The translations under genes were made by a program, and so were the position numbers. The notes under the pieces are model-generated. The model did not search any database. It had not been told where the DNA came from and saw only the letters and a list, made by a program, of their open reading frames with translations. A stretch of 64,000 nt of DNA from an uncultured Collinsella sp. (GTDB lineage Bacteria > Actinomycetota > Coriobacteriia > Coriobacteriales > Coriobacteriaceae), in assembly GCA_900757495.1 (NCBI GenBank), contig CAAENX010000007.1:17608-81607 (forward strand), read 5' to 3'. Shown one piece after another: positions 44,046 through 52,703 of this stretch (its first letter is position 1; every line of letters starts with the position of its first letter).

Positions 44046-47000
44046 TTACTGATTGAGGGGTTCGTTGCCCAGATCTTGCGAGGCGAGTTTCTGTTCTTCG
44101 TTAAACTCGTCCGCTTCGGCGAGTTCCTCGGCGGTAGCTGCCTTTGGAGCGGACTCAACGGCATCGCAATGATCGAAAACGAGTTGATAGGGGGCGATGT
44201 CGCGGCGGGAAAGCATAAGCTTTACCTCGCGGCGCAAAGAGCGCATGACGCTGCCGCGGTCTGTCTCCTTGCAGGTGGCGACAACGCGAATGGTCATAGC
44301 GGTACTGCTAAGGTCGACCACGCCCTTGTAGAAGGGGCCTTCGATAATGGCGGGAACGCGGTCATGCACACTTTTGAGCTCGTCTTTAAGCACCTTTTCG
44401 ACATAGGGTAGAGATTCTCCCACCGGTATGGTGATGTCTATGCTGGCGTAAGAATTAAGTTTGGTCATATTGGTGACATTCGAAATCGAGCTATTGCGCA
44501 GCAGTAGAACATTGCCGTTGCCGTCATTGATCTTTGTGGTTCGCACGCCAATTTCCATAACGGTGCCGGTATTGCCGCCAACCGAGATGACGTCTCCAAC
44601 GCGGAACTCGCCTTCAAAGATAATAAAGAGCCCGCACAAGATATCCGTGATGAGGTCTTTGGCTCCAAAGGAGACCGCGAGTGTAATGATGCCTGCCGAG
44701 GCCAAAAGCGTTGCGGTGTCGACACCCAAAACGCCTAGGCACCAATAGAGCATGGCGATGAGGGTTCCGTATTTTGTCAGGCTCGAGAGAAGTCGGCATA
44801 TCGTCTCGCCGCGCGCGCCAAGCACGTTGGACAACATGCGAAGAAGCGACTGTGCGATTGCGCACACTGTGAGCGCCACACAGGCGTACATGATTGAAGC
44901 GGTGAGCGCGAATATGTTGAGACCGCGCTGCCAGTCATTGCCCAGAATGTAGGTGAATACCGAACGCGGGCCAAATAGAGTGTCTTTAAACAAGACGGCC
45001 AAAAAGACGATAAACACTCCGATACCGGTAAACCATCTAAGGACCGTGCCGAGTTTTTGCTCGGGGGTTTTGTCTTCCCATTTAAAGGAAATGTTGAGCC
45101 ATCGGCCAATGGCACTTTCGCTGTGCTTGATACGGCCGTCGGATGTCGTGACTGTGATGTTGTGCCGTCTTGCCGTGAAATCGTCTTCGCGCTTCGAACG
45201 TTTTTCTTCGACTCTTATAGTGTCGAGTGTCAGCAGAGGGTAGATAAGGACAAAGCATATGGCGGCGATGATTCCGGTTGCGATGGTGAGCGGAACGCGC
45301 TGGTGCATAAAAGAGTCTTCGGGTGCCGCGACGTAAACGTAATAGTCGTCAGTCTCTAGGCAGGAGGCGTAGAGTTTCTGGTTGTCGATGTAAATGAAAT
45401 CGCTAAAGCCGTCTGCAAGGTGCTCGTCAGCCAGTCCTATTTCGGACGCCTTTTTCCCCATAAGAAGATTGTTGGGATGATATGCAACGGTGCCGTCTTT
45501 TTTCTCGATTGCAAAGGCGAAGCCTCCGGCGCCCGCCTTGATGCCGTCGAGCACCACGCCGATCTTGGTGCTCTTGAGCATTTCTTCTAAGCGCATAGGG
45601 CGCACGGCAATCTGAGCGATTCCGTCTGCAATGCCATCTTGATCGTAGAGTGCGACGCCGATGTACTGATATGTCTCGCCAGTGGTTCTGTTGATAGAGA
45701 GGGGCTGTATATACTCATCCTTGCCGCCCAAAAGCGAGCGGAACTCGTAGGAGGAGTCGCCGTACTTGGTCGAAAGACTATAGGATCGTTGTGACGTGCT
45801 CGAGCTCGTCATATTGCCGTCGCCGTCGTAGAGGTAAATTGACTCGACGCCAAGCGTTTCTGCCAAGCTGTGCAGATCGGCTCGCGTGGCGAGCTCTGGA
45901 TTGTGCTCAACGATGTAGGCGATAATATGGCAGGTAGTGGCGTAGTGGTCACTATATTGCCTCGTAAGTTCATCCTCGCGCATTGCATTGTTTTTGAGCG
46001 TTTGATCAATCTGCTCTACGCGCTCTCGATTGACCGTCGCTTGGCTCGAAAGGGCAAAGAGCGTTTGCATATAGAAGGTTACCGCCAGGAGCAAGACGAG
46101 TCCTGCAACGGACAAGGCTGTTGCGCGCCTGCCCACGGCGGGGTTAAACCTAAGGTTGCGACCGATCTTGACGTATTCGTGATCGCCTTGGTCGCTATGC
46201 TCGTCATCCGCAAGGACAAACAGGTCATAGAGCGCCACGGCGGCGACGATTGCGATGAAGGCAAAGAGGATGACGCCCACGGTGATGTTGCGTGCGGTGG
46301 CGGTGTCGCTTTCGGGAATGGCGAGAATGTAATAGGTGTCATCGACCAACTTGACGCGACAGTACAGGCTTGTGTTCTTGACGGAAGTGAAGAATGTTTT
46401 GCCGTCCTCAAGATTGCTAATATCGATGCCGTTGTCGAGTGCATCGGTACCTATCATGTTCTGGTCGGGATGGTAGGTGATCAGATGCGTTTTTGCCGAT
46501 ACGGCGAGGACAAATCCGTGGCTGCCGAGTGAGATGTTCTTGAGCATGCTCTCGGTCGATCCGGTGTCCTTGACAAGGGCGTGCAGCTCTTGGGGATTTT
46601 GTTCTACGATGGCCATGGTGTCGTCATCGATTCTGGCGGCATAGTATCGCATGAGCCAGTCTTGATCGGGAAGATCGACCTCAACCGGATCGGAGGGCTT
46701 GCCGGTCTCGAAGCACTGACGTAGCTGGTTGAAGCGGGCGCGGCTAAAATCGGCTTTGGTGTCAGCTGCCTTGGCGATGATAGAGCCGTCGCGTCGGGCG
46801 ACGAGAACGTTATCGACCTTGAGCAGGTCCTTGAGTTCGGCCATTTTGACATCGGTCGCTTCGTAACCGGCATCGTTAGCCGCCATAAATGCGATGCTTG
46901 CGGCGCGCGTGCGATACAGGTCATCAAATGTTTGGGTGTTGTCTTTCGTTTCCGCCCGAGCCGTTTTAACGAGATCGGGGAGTTCGGCGGCAACGCGATC

Positions 47001-47129
47001 AAATTCCAGAGCGTATTCCTCTTGCGATAGACGCGTTTGCATCGAGGCGAGTAGGAGTCCCATCGCCAATGCGCAGACGGTTACGGCAACGGCAAGCGCC
47101 ACAGACTTCTTTTTTAATCGCTTGGACAT
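44046..47129 (-). CDS. Double Cache-like sensor fused to an MscS channel
   Basis: A 1027-residue membrane protein. After an N-terminal helix (about 9-28) comes a first Cache-like extracytoplasmic domain (about 35-270; LLKVDNVLVARRDGSII, THLITYHPDQNMIGTD). Two helices follow (about 285-307 and 345-368), then a second Cache-like domain (about 370-620; LGVESIYLYDGDGN, GTVAYHPNNLLMGK). More helices lead to a C-terminal MscS pore and beta domain, with LLASAGIITLAVSFGAK and GDVISVGGNTGTV at about 810-858. MscS channels open on membrane tension; here two ligand-binding domains precede the pore, so ligand control is likely. The SBP lipoprotein gene lies 12 bases upstream in the same operon. Confidence 0.88.
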   Translation of the reverse strand: MSKRLKKKSVALAVAVTVCALAMGLLLASMQTRLSQEEYALEFDRVAAELPDLVKTARAETKDNTQTFDDLYRTRAASIAFMAANDAGYEATDVKMAELKDLLKVDNVLVARRDGSIIAKAADTKADFSRARFNQLRQCFETGKPSDPVEVDLPDQDWLMRYYAARIDDDTMAIVEQNPQELHALVKDTGSTESMLKNISLGSHGFVLAVSAKTHLITYHPDQNMIGTDALDNGIDISNLEDGKTFFTSVKNTSLYCRVKLVDDTYYILAIPESDTATARNITVGVILFAFIAIVAAVALYDLFVLADDEHSDQGDHEYVKIGRNLRFNPAVGRRATALSVAGLVLLLAVTFYMQTLFALSSQATVNRERVEQIDQTLKNNAMREDELTRQYSDHYATTCHIIAYIVEHNPELATRADLHSLAETLGVESIYLYDGDGNMTSSSTSQRSYSLSTKYGDSSYEFRSLLGGKDEYIQPLSINRTTGETYQYIGVALYDQDGIADGIAQIAVRPMRLEEMLKSTKIGVVLDGIKAGAGGFAFAIEKKDGTVAYHPNNLLMGKKASEIGLADEHLADGFSDFIYIDNQKLYASCLETDDYYVYVAAPEDSFMHQRVPLTIATGIIAAICFVLIYPLLTLDTIRVEEKRSKREDDFTARRHNITVTTSDGRIKHSESAIGRWLNISFKWEDKTPEQKLGTVLRWFTGIGVFIVFLAVLFKDTLFGPRSVFTYILGNDWQRGLNIFALTASIMYACVALTVCAIAQSLLRMLSNVLGARGETICRLLSSLTKYGTLIAMLYWCLGVLGVDTATLLASAGIITLAVSFGAKDLITDILCGLFIIFEGEFRVGDVISVGGNTGTVMEIGVRTTKINDGNGNVLLLRNSSISNVTNMTKLNSYASIDITIPVGESLPYVEKVLKDELKSVHDRVPAIIEGPFYKGVVDLSSTAMTIRVVATCKETDRGSVMRSLRREVKLMLSRRDIAPYQLVFDHCDAVESAPKAATAEELAEADEFNEEQKLASQDLGNEPLNQ

Positions 47130-47141
47130 GGGTAGGCTCCC

Positions 47142-47981
47142 TTAGTTCCATTTATTGATGAGCTTATCGACTGTTTTGTCTTTGAGCATTGAGCGCACTT
47201 CGGCGGCAATCTTAGGCGAAAGCTCAGAGCCCTTCTTCGTTGCGACGGCATAACGCTGTGGGTTGATGCCAAAATCGGGCAGGACGGTGCGCTCGCCATC
47301 GAGATAGGTTTTGGCAATTGCGCCGTCCGTCGCCATGGCGTCGACGTCGCCGGCTTCCAATGCTTGGGAAAGCTCGGCGTAGCTCGCGTATTGGCTTAGA
47401 TGCCATGTGTCGTAGTCGATGCTGCCGCTCTCGGCATCCTGTTGCCGGGGTATGCCGTCCGAAAGCCCCAGTTCCAAAAACTTCGCGGCAAGTTGAGGTG
47501 CGGCGTTCGTTCCGGCTACCGTGCCAATTGTTCCGCCTTCAAGCTGGGAAAAGGATTGAATGAGCGATGTGTTTTCGACAACAAGAATTACCGAATCGGT
47601 GTAATAGGCGGGAGAGAAGTCAAACAGCTTTTTGCGTTCGTCGCTTATCGAGTAGCAAGCAATCAGACAATCGACTTTTCCCGACGAGAGCATTTCTTCG
47701 CGCGTCTCGGGCGTTACGGTTATAAACGAACAGTCTCCATAACCGAGACGGTTTGCCAGCTCGTTGGCGAGGTCGATTTCGAATCCGTAGTACTTGCCGT
47801 TGTTGGGGTTACGTTCGCTAAACCCGACGATATCCGAGCGGACGCCTACACTCAGCTTGCCCTTGCCAGGCATGCCGGAATTGCCGTTTGAGCAGGCTGG
47901 TAGCAACATGGCTGCAAGTGCGGCTCCGGTTGCCGAGATTGCCAGCCGGCAGGCATTTCGGCGTGTGACTGAATGGTCCAT
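47142..47981 (-). CDS. Solute-binding lipoprotein (SBP_bac_3)
   Basis: A 279-residue lipoprotein. The signal peptide has a TRRNACRLA motif that may direct Tat export, and a lipobox LLPAC. A family 3 binding domain follows (LSVGVRSDIVGFSERN, FEIDLANELANRLGYGD, LIACYSISDERKKLFDFSPAYY). I chose the ATG at 47981 because GAGGA lies seven bases upstream; the ATG at 47987 is too close to it. No permease gene is present. Its partner is the sensor-MscS protein encoded 12 bases downstream. Confidence 0.88.
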   Translation of the reverse strand: MDHSVTRRNACRLAISATGAALAAMLLPACSNGNSGMPGKGKLSVGVRSDIVGFSERNPNNGKYYGFEIDLANELANRLGYGDCSFITVTPETREEMLSSGKVDCLIACYSISDERKKLFDFSPAYYTDSVILVVENTSLIQSFSQLEGGTIGTVAGTNAAPQLAAKFLELGLSDGIPRQQDAESGSIDYDTWHLSQYASYAELSQALEAGDVDAMATDGAIAKTYLDGERTVLPDFGINPQRYAVATKKGSELSPKIAAEVRSMLKDKTVDKLINKWN

Positions 47982-48148
47982 TTGCATTCCTCACGACGAT
48001 TGTTCAGTTCTTTAATGATATGGACGGGTAACTGTGGAATAGTCGTGAAGCGGCAGGTAAACAAAGGGTTGAGGCGGAGGATAAAATCTGTCGGCATCGG
48101 GCACTTTATTGCTAAATAGATGTCAGCATGCTGCGATGGGCGTTAGGT

Positions 48149-48307
48149 CCTGGACACCCTTCAGACCGATACCGACTTCATCATCGCCGAGTACCGCCAC
48201 AGCTAACAACCTGCCAAAAAGGGACAGGTTTGTTTTGGCAGGTTTTATCTGGGCAAACGTAAAGGGCCGATCGCGCAGTAACGCGATCGGCCCTTTTTAG
48301 TTGCTTG
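48149..48307. repeat. 159-bp direct repeat, copy 2 (gene 3'-end fragment)
   Basis: This unit encodes LDTLQTDTDFIIAEYRHS-stop with no gene body before it, then the palindrome and a perfect terminator (AAAGGGCCGATCGCG 48261-48275 / complement 48282-48296). The 480-bp region 47982-48461 holds this and no other gene that I can see. Confidence 0.95.
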
Positions 48308-48461
48308 ATTGCGGGATGGGTAAGCACGGCCTGAAAGCGCTTTAGGCCTGCGCACCTCAACCTTTCAAAAAGGAAAGCTGGACGTAAGTCAAATCGATGG
48401 CAGTTCAAGTGCAGCGCTGCGATGATGAGGCCATAGCAAGGAGTTGGTCTAAGGAGGAGCC

Positions 48462-48605
48462 ATGATGTACGGAACAGGGCAAGTGCGCGAGCCGCGGTCG
48501 TTGGGAAGGCGCATGAGCGATTCCGTGATCGCTGCCGTATGCACGGGATTGATGGCGGTGCTTTGCATTGGGATGCTGTGGACCATGTCGCATGTGGGAC
48601 AATAA
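48462..48605 (+). CDS. 47-residue single-helix membrane protein
   Basis: A small frame with an excellent ribosome site (AAGGAGG at 48451-48457) before the tandem ATGs. The product has a charged N-terminus (VREPRSLGRRMSD) and one membrane helix (SVIAAVCTGLMAVLCIGMLW). It ends 63 bases before rsmJ and may be cotranscribed with it. I do not recognise the family. The ribosome site and the helix make a real gene likely. Confidence 0.6.
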   Translation: MMYGTGQVREPRSLGRRMSDSVIAAVCTGLMAVLCIGMLWTMSHVGQ

Positions 48606-48668
48606 CGGACGGTTGGGTGCCGACATGAATGGCGCCCATGTATTCGTTTTGTTTGCTAAGGAGTGTCC

Positions 48669-49373
48669 ATGGGCGTCGTCGATCCCTTTTCTGTTGCTCG
48701 GGCGGCAGGGCTCGAGTTAACCAGGACACCCGAGGGCCTCACGCTCACCGATGGCTCGATGGAGCTGCGCGCCGATTTTGCCCGCATGCTTCCACGACTC
48801 AAGCAGGGCCGCTTGCAACAGGAGCTGCTGGTGAAGGCCGCGCGCGCGAAAGGCGTTGAGCATCCGTGGGCAATCGATGCCACGGCAGGTTTTGGCGAGG
48901 ATTCGCTGCTGCTGGCAGCCGCGGGCTTTGCGGTCGATTTGTATGAGCAGGATTGCGTGATCGCGGCGTTGCTTCAAGATGCGCTGGACCGCGCAGCGGA
49001 TGATTCGGCGCTTGCGGCTGCCGTGGCGCGCATGCGCTTACATGCGGGCGAAGACAGCATTGCCGGCCTTCGACATACGGCTGAGCTGGTCGAGCGCGGT
49101 GAGCTCGCGGCTCCCGATGTGGTGTACCTGGATCCCATGTTTCCCGAGCGCACCAAGAGCGCGGCGGTTAAAAAGAAGTTCCAACTTTTGCATCATCTGG
49201 AACAGCCGTGTGCCGATGAGGAGGCGCTGGTCGAAGCTGCGCTTGCACCGCACCCGCGCAAGGTTGTTATCAAGCGGCCGGTGAAGGGGCCGCTGCTTGC
49301 CGGCGTTAAGCCGAGCTATCAGCTTGCGGGCAAGGCCGTCCGCTACGATGTTTTGGTGCCGCCGCGCCCGTAG
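48669..49373 (+). CDS. rsmJ: RsmJ-like 16S rRNA guanine-N2 methyltransferase
   Basis: A 234-residue SAM-dependent methyltransferase. AIDATAGFGEDSLLLAAAGF is the SAM-binding motif; VVYLDPMFPERTKSAAVKKKFQ and KVVIKRPVKGPLL match RsmJ, which makes m2G1516 in 16S rRNA. TAAGGAG lies six bases before the ATG at 48669; a GTG at 48663 is also in frame. It is the last gene before a converging zinc-finger-like gene. Confidence 0.88.
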   Translation: MGVVDPFSVARAAGLELTRTPEGLTLTDGSMELRADFARMLPRLKQGRLQQELLVKAARAKGVEHPWAIDATAGFGEDSLLLAAAGFAVDLYEQDCVIAALLQDALDRAADDSALAAAVARMRLHAGEDSIAGLRHTAELVERGELAAPDVVYLDPMFPERTKSAAVKKKFQLLHHLEQPCADEEALVEAALAPHPRKVVIKRPVKGPLLAGVKPSYQLAGKAVRYDVLVPPRP

Positions 49374-49440
49374 CCTGCGCGCGATGGCCGGCGATGTGTC
49401 GGTGCCGTGTCGCTGCGTGAGTGCCGTGCCGATGCGGTGC

Positions 49441-49737
49441 CTATTTCCAAGGGTGCGACGTCAGGTGCCATCCACCGCAGTATTCGCATTTGTAGCAGGC
49501 CAAACCGCGACGCCCGCGGTTTTCGCAGTCGGCCATAACTGCCTCGGCCTCGGCGCGCGTGTCGTAACGGTTTTTGCGCTCGCACGACTTGTAGCGCCAG
49601 GCTTCATCGCGCTCGGCGTCCAGGGCGTCGCGGCGCTCGTCCTCGCGTGCAAACAGGTCGCTCATATCGCCGCCGGTGGCAGCGCCCAAAAACTCGCTTT
49701 TGGCCTTTGACCAGGCGGCTCGCTTTTTGCTTCCCAT
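49441..49737 (-). CDS. Small protein with C-terminal CxxC zinc-binding motif
   Basis: A 98-residue protein. The N-terminal half is basic and charged; the C-terminus SCERKNRYDTRAEAEAV then LACYKCEYCGGWHLTSHP has CxxC/CxxH-type ligands suited to one zinc. Similar small proteins are common in actinomycetes without a known function, as far as I recall. AAGGAG precedes the ATG at 49737; the longer frame to 49770 lacks a site. It is divergent from the GNAT gene. Confidence 0.75.
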   Translation of the reverse strand: MGSKKRAAWSKAKSEFLGAATGGDMSDLFAREDERRDALDAERDEAWRYKSCERKNRYDTRAEAEAVMADCENRGRRGLACYKCEYCGGWHLTSHPWK

Positions 49738-49813
49738 CCGCTCCTTGCCCTTTCCAAACGCTGGTATCATTGCTCAATCAAAGTGATACCAATAAACGTG
49801 AGGTCGCCGCGTG

Positions 49814-50302
49814 ATGATCAGAAAAACCCTCGAGACCGACATTCCCGCCGTCATGGCTATCTATGATGCCGCCCGCGCCTTTATGCGCGCGCATGGCAAC
49901 GCCACGCAGTGGCCCGAGGGCACGCCTTCGGCCGAGCAGCTGGCTGCCGATATCGCCGCCGGTGGCAGCTATGTGTGCGAAGTCGACGGTCGCGTGGTGG
50001 CGACGTTTGCCTTTTTGCCGGGCCCGGACGAGTGCTATGACGTCATCGAGGACGGTCAGTGGCGCAGCGACACTCCGTACGCCGTGCTGCACCGCGTGGC
50101 GTCCGACGGCACCGTGCACGGTATCGCGGCCGCGATGTTTGCCTTTGCCAAGGAGCGTGCCGACCATCTGCGTATCGATACGCACGCGGACAACCTGCCC
50201 ATGCAGGGTGCGAGCCTCAAGGCAGGGTTCGAGCGCGCCGGCGTCGTGTATGTGTCCGACGGCACGCCGCGCGTTGCGTTCGACTGGCTGCGCGAGGCAT
50301 AA
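49814..50302 (+). CDS. GNAT-family N-acetyltransferase
   Basis: A 162-residue acetyltransferase with the start MIRKTLETDIPAVMAIYDAAR and the middle strands YVCEVDGRVVATFAFLPG. The acetyl-CoA region (RVASDGTVHGIAAAMFAFAKER) lacks the canonical RxxGxG/A but keeps its general form, and DTHADNLPMQGASLKAGFERAG closes the fold. The substrate is unknown. A GTG one codon upstream (49811) is an alternative start. A terminator lies 35 bases after the stop. Confidence 0.88.
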   Translation: MIRKTLETDIPAVMAIYDAARAFMRAHGNATQWPEGTPSAEQLAADIAAGGSYVCEVDGRVVATFAFLPGPDECYDVIEDGQWRSDTPYAVLHRVASDGTVHGIAAAMFAFAKERADHLRIDTHADNLPMQGASLKAGFERAGVVYVSDGTPRVAFDWLREA

Positions 50303-50337
50303 GGGCCGAGTCACATACCAGCGTTTCATCGAAATGA

Positions 50338-50364
50338 AAATGGCCCCGCGTGGGGCCATTTTTG
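50338..50364 (+). terminator. Rho-independent terminator
   Basis: AAATGGCCCC pairs with GGGGCCATTT around GCGT, with a short T run. The rest of 50303-50606 holds a weak hairpin (TTTCGTAAGG / CCTACGAAA near 50443-50467) and no gene. Confidence 0.85.
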
Positions 50365-50606
50365 GTAAAACGCGTCGTTGTGGGACTCGCATTGTTACCG
50401 CCTCAGATGAGACCGGGCAGACAAAAGGGGAGGTGCCGGCTTTCGTAAGGCGCGAACCTACGAAAATCGCCGCGCGGCAACGCAGGGCGATGAGCTTGGT
50501 CGGGGGATAGGGCCCGCTTCGCCCGCCGGCCCGTAAATTGTATCATCCAGTGTGGAACGAGGATGCCCGTTGCCGAGTGCGACGGGCTTGCAATAAGAGG
50601 AGAGCC

Positions 50607-52610
50607 ATGTCGAAGCAAGCGGTCGTTGGAATCTTGGCGCATGTCGATGCCGGCAAGACCACACTGGCCGAGGCCATGCTGTTCTGCGCGGGTCGCATTC
50701 GCAAGCGCGGCCGCGTGGACGATGGCGACTCGCACCTGGATACCAACGCCATCGAGCGCGAGCGCGGCATCACGATTTTCTCGTCGCAGGCCGTGTTCGA
50801 CCACGGTGATACCCGCGTCATGCTCGTGGACGCTCCCGGACACGTGGATTTTTCGGCCGAGGCAGAGCGCACGTTGCGTGCGCTCGACTACGCGATTTTG
50901 GTGGTAGGTGCCAACGACGGCGTGCAGGGGCACACCGAAACCCTGTGGCGCCTGCTTGCGCGCTATGACATTCCGACGTTCATCTATATCAACAAAATCG
51001 ATTTGGAGAATCCCGGCCGCGATGTTTTGCTGGCACAACTTGGGCAGCGTCTTTCCGAGGGCTGCCTCGATGCGAACGAACTGCTGGCGGGCGGCGCCGC
51101 TTGGGAGGACGCTGCCGCGTTGGACGAGGCAGCCCTCGAGGAGTTTCTTGAGACGGGTGAGCTTTCCGTTGCAACGCTTTCGCGCATGGTTGCCGAGCGC
51201 AGGCTCTTTCCCTGCTTTGCCGGCTCGGCGCTCAAGGATCAGGGCGTGGGCGAGCTGCTGGATGGTATGTGCACGCTGATGCGTGAGCAGGCGTGGCCGC
51301 CGGAGTTCGCCGCGCGTGTCTATCGTGTCAGCCGCGGTGTTCGTGGCGAGCGCTTGGCTTGGGTTAAAGTGACCGGCGGCACACTGCATGCCAAACAGAT
51401 GATTGACGGGCGTTCCGGCGCCGAGGCATGGGAGCAAAAGGTCGATCAGGTGCGCATCTATAACGGAGAGAAGTACGAGCTTGCCCAGGAAGTTGCCGCT
51501 GGCGGTATTTGTGCCGTGACGGGTCTTGCGCACGTTCGCCCGGGGGATGCCTTGGGTGCGGAGCCCGGGTGCGATGCGCCCGTCATTGCGCCGGTCCTCA
51601 CCTATACGGTGCTCCCGGGCGAACATGATGTCCATGCGGTGTTTAAAGCGCTGGCTGAGCTGACGGACGAAGACCCCATGCTCGGCGTAAGCTGGAATAC
51701 GCATCTTGAGCAGATTCACTTGCAGTTGATGGGCGCCGTGCAACTCGAGGTCGTGCAGCGGGTGTTGGCCGATCGCTTTGACCTTTCGATTGAGTTTGAG
51801 CCCGGCGGCATTCTCTATAAGGAGACTATTTCGCGGCCGGTCGAGGGCGTGGGCCACTTTGAGCCGCTGCGCCACTATGCCGAGGTGCATCTGCGCCTGG
51901 AGCCGTTGCCGGCGGGTTCGGGTGTGCAGTTTGGCACCGTGACCTCGGCCGACGAGCTCGATCTTAACTGGCAGCGTTTGGCACTCACCAACGCTATGGA
52001 GCGCGACCACCTGGGCGTGCTGACGGGCTCGCCCATCACCGATGTGCGCATTACGCTCGCGGGCGGCCGCGCGCATGCCAAACACACCGAGGGCGGCGAT
52101 TTTCGCCAGGCCACGTACCGCGCGATTCGCCAGGGTTTGATGCAGGCGCGCGAGGCCGGCGCGGCGGTGTTGTTGGAGCCGTGGTATCGCTTTGAGCTCG
52201 AGGTGCCGGGGGAGTGCGTGGGCCGGGCGCTCTCGGATGCCACGCGCATGAGTGCCGAGTACGAGCCGCCGACGATGGCGGGAGACCGGGCGAAGCTTGT
52301 GGGTCGCGTTCCGGCATCCGAGGTGCAAGATTATGCGCTGGAGGTGGCTGCCTACACGAGCGGTCGCGGGCATCTGTACCTGGAGTTCGCCGGTTATGCG
52401 GCTTGCCATGATGGCGAGCGCGTAATCGAGGCTGCCGCCTACGAGCCCGAGGCCGATCTGCCCAACACGCCCGACTCGGTCTTTTGCGCCCACGGCGCCG
52501 GCTACACGGTCAAATGGTACGACGCACCCGCTGCGGCGCACGTAAAGGTCGATCCCGCCACCTTCCGCCCCTGGCGAGCAGCAGACGCCGAGTTTTTCGG
52601 CCACATGTGA
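50607..52610 (+). CDS. TetM-like ribosomal protection GTPase (EF-G superfamily)
   Basis: A 667-residue translational GTPase. G1 is AHVDAGKTTLAEAML, switch I ERGITIFSS, G3 DAPGHVDFS and G4 NKIDL; domains II-V follow with GVSWNTHLEQIHLQLMGAVQLEVV in domain III. The order and length are close to TetM/TetW proteins, which remove tetracycline from ribosomes. The sequence looks native (high GC) and diverged, so a housekeeping or intrinsic-resistance role is more likely than a recent resistance gene. AAGAGGAG precedes the ATG at 50607. Its final Met-stop (ATGTGA) lies inside a family A palindrome. Confidence 0.85.
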   Translation: MSKQAVVGILAHVDAGKTTLAEAMLFCAGRIRKRGRVDDGDSHLDTNAIERERGITIFSSQAVFDHGDTRVMLVDAPGHVDFSAEAERTLRALDYAILVVGANDGVQGHTETLWRLLARYDIPTFIYINKIDLENPGRDVLLAQLGQRLSEGCLDANELLAGGAAWEDAAALDEAALEEFLETGELSVATLSRMVAERRLFPCFAGSALKDQGVGELLDGMCTLMREQAWPPEFAARVYRVSRGVRGERLAWVKVTGGTLHAKQMIDGRSGAEAWEQKVDQVRIYNGEKYELAQEVAAGGICAVTGLAHVRPGDALGAEPGCDAPVIAPVLTYTVLPGEHDVHAVFKALAELTDEDPMLGVSWNTHLEQIHLQLMGAVQLEVVQRVLADRFDLSIEFEPGGILYKETISRPVEGVGHFEPLRHYAEVHLRLEPLPAGSGVQFGTVTSADELDLNWQRLALTNAMERDHLGVLTGSPITDVRITLAGGRAHAKHTEGGDFRQATYRAIRQGLMQAREAGAAVLLEPWYRFELEVPGECVGRALSDATRMSAEYEPPTMAGDRAKLVGRVPASEVQDYALEVAAYTSGRGHLYLEFAGYAACHDGERVIEAAAYEPEADLPNTPDSVFCAHGAGYTVKWYDAPAAAHVKVDPATFRPWRAADAEFFGHM

Positions 52611-52635
52611 CAAAGGGGCAGTTCCTTTGTCACAT
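52603..52635. repeat. Family A palindromic repeat overlapping a stop codon
   Basis: CATGTGACAAAGG ... CCTTTGTCACATG. The first arm supplies the last codon and TGA stop of the GTPase gene. Confidence 0.9.
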
Positions 52636-52640
52636 GCTAT

Positions 52641-52670
52641 TGGTATAACTCGGTATAAGTTGGTATAACT
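52641..52670 (+). promoter_or_regulatory. Three 10-bp tandem repeats, operator-like
   Basis: TGGTATAACT, CGGTATAAGT and TGGTATAACT follow each other at a 10-base period, about 35 bases before the AAA ATPase gene. One helical turn per unit suggests cooperative binding of a regulator on one face. The TATAA cores could also form the -10 box. Confidence 0.6.
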
Positions 52671-52703
52671 GTTACCAGGGTTTGCCAATCCGAGGAGGCC
52701 GAT

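Noticed and set aside
41842..48148. Integrative element with att sites at the 159-bp repeats
   Set aside because: The repeat pattern fits, but no integrase, recombinase or transfer gene lies between the copies, so I report only the duplication.
50607..52610. Recently acquired tetracycline resistance gene
   Set aside because: The gene has native composition, no mobile-element flanks and appears diverged from TetM/TetW; a resident paralog is more likely.
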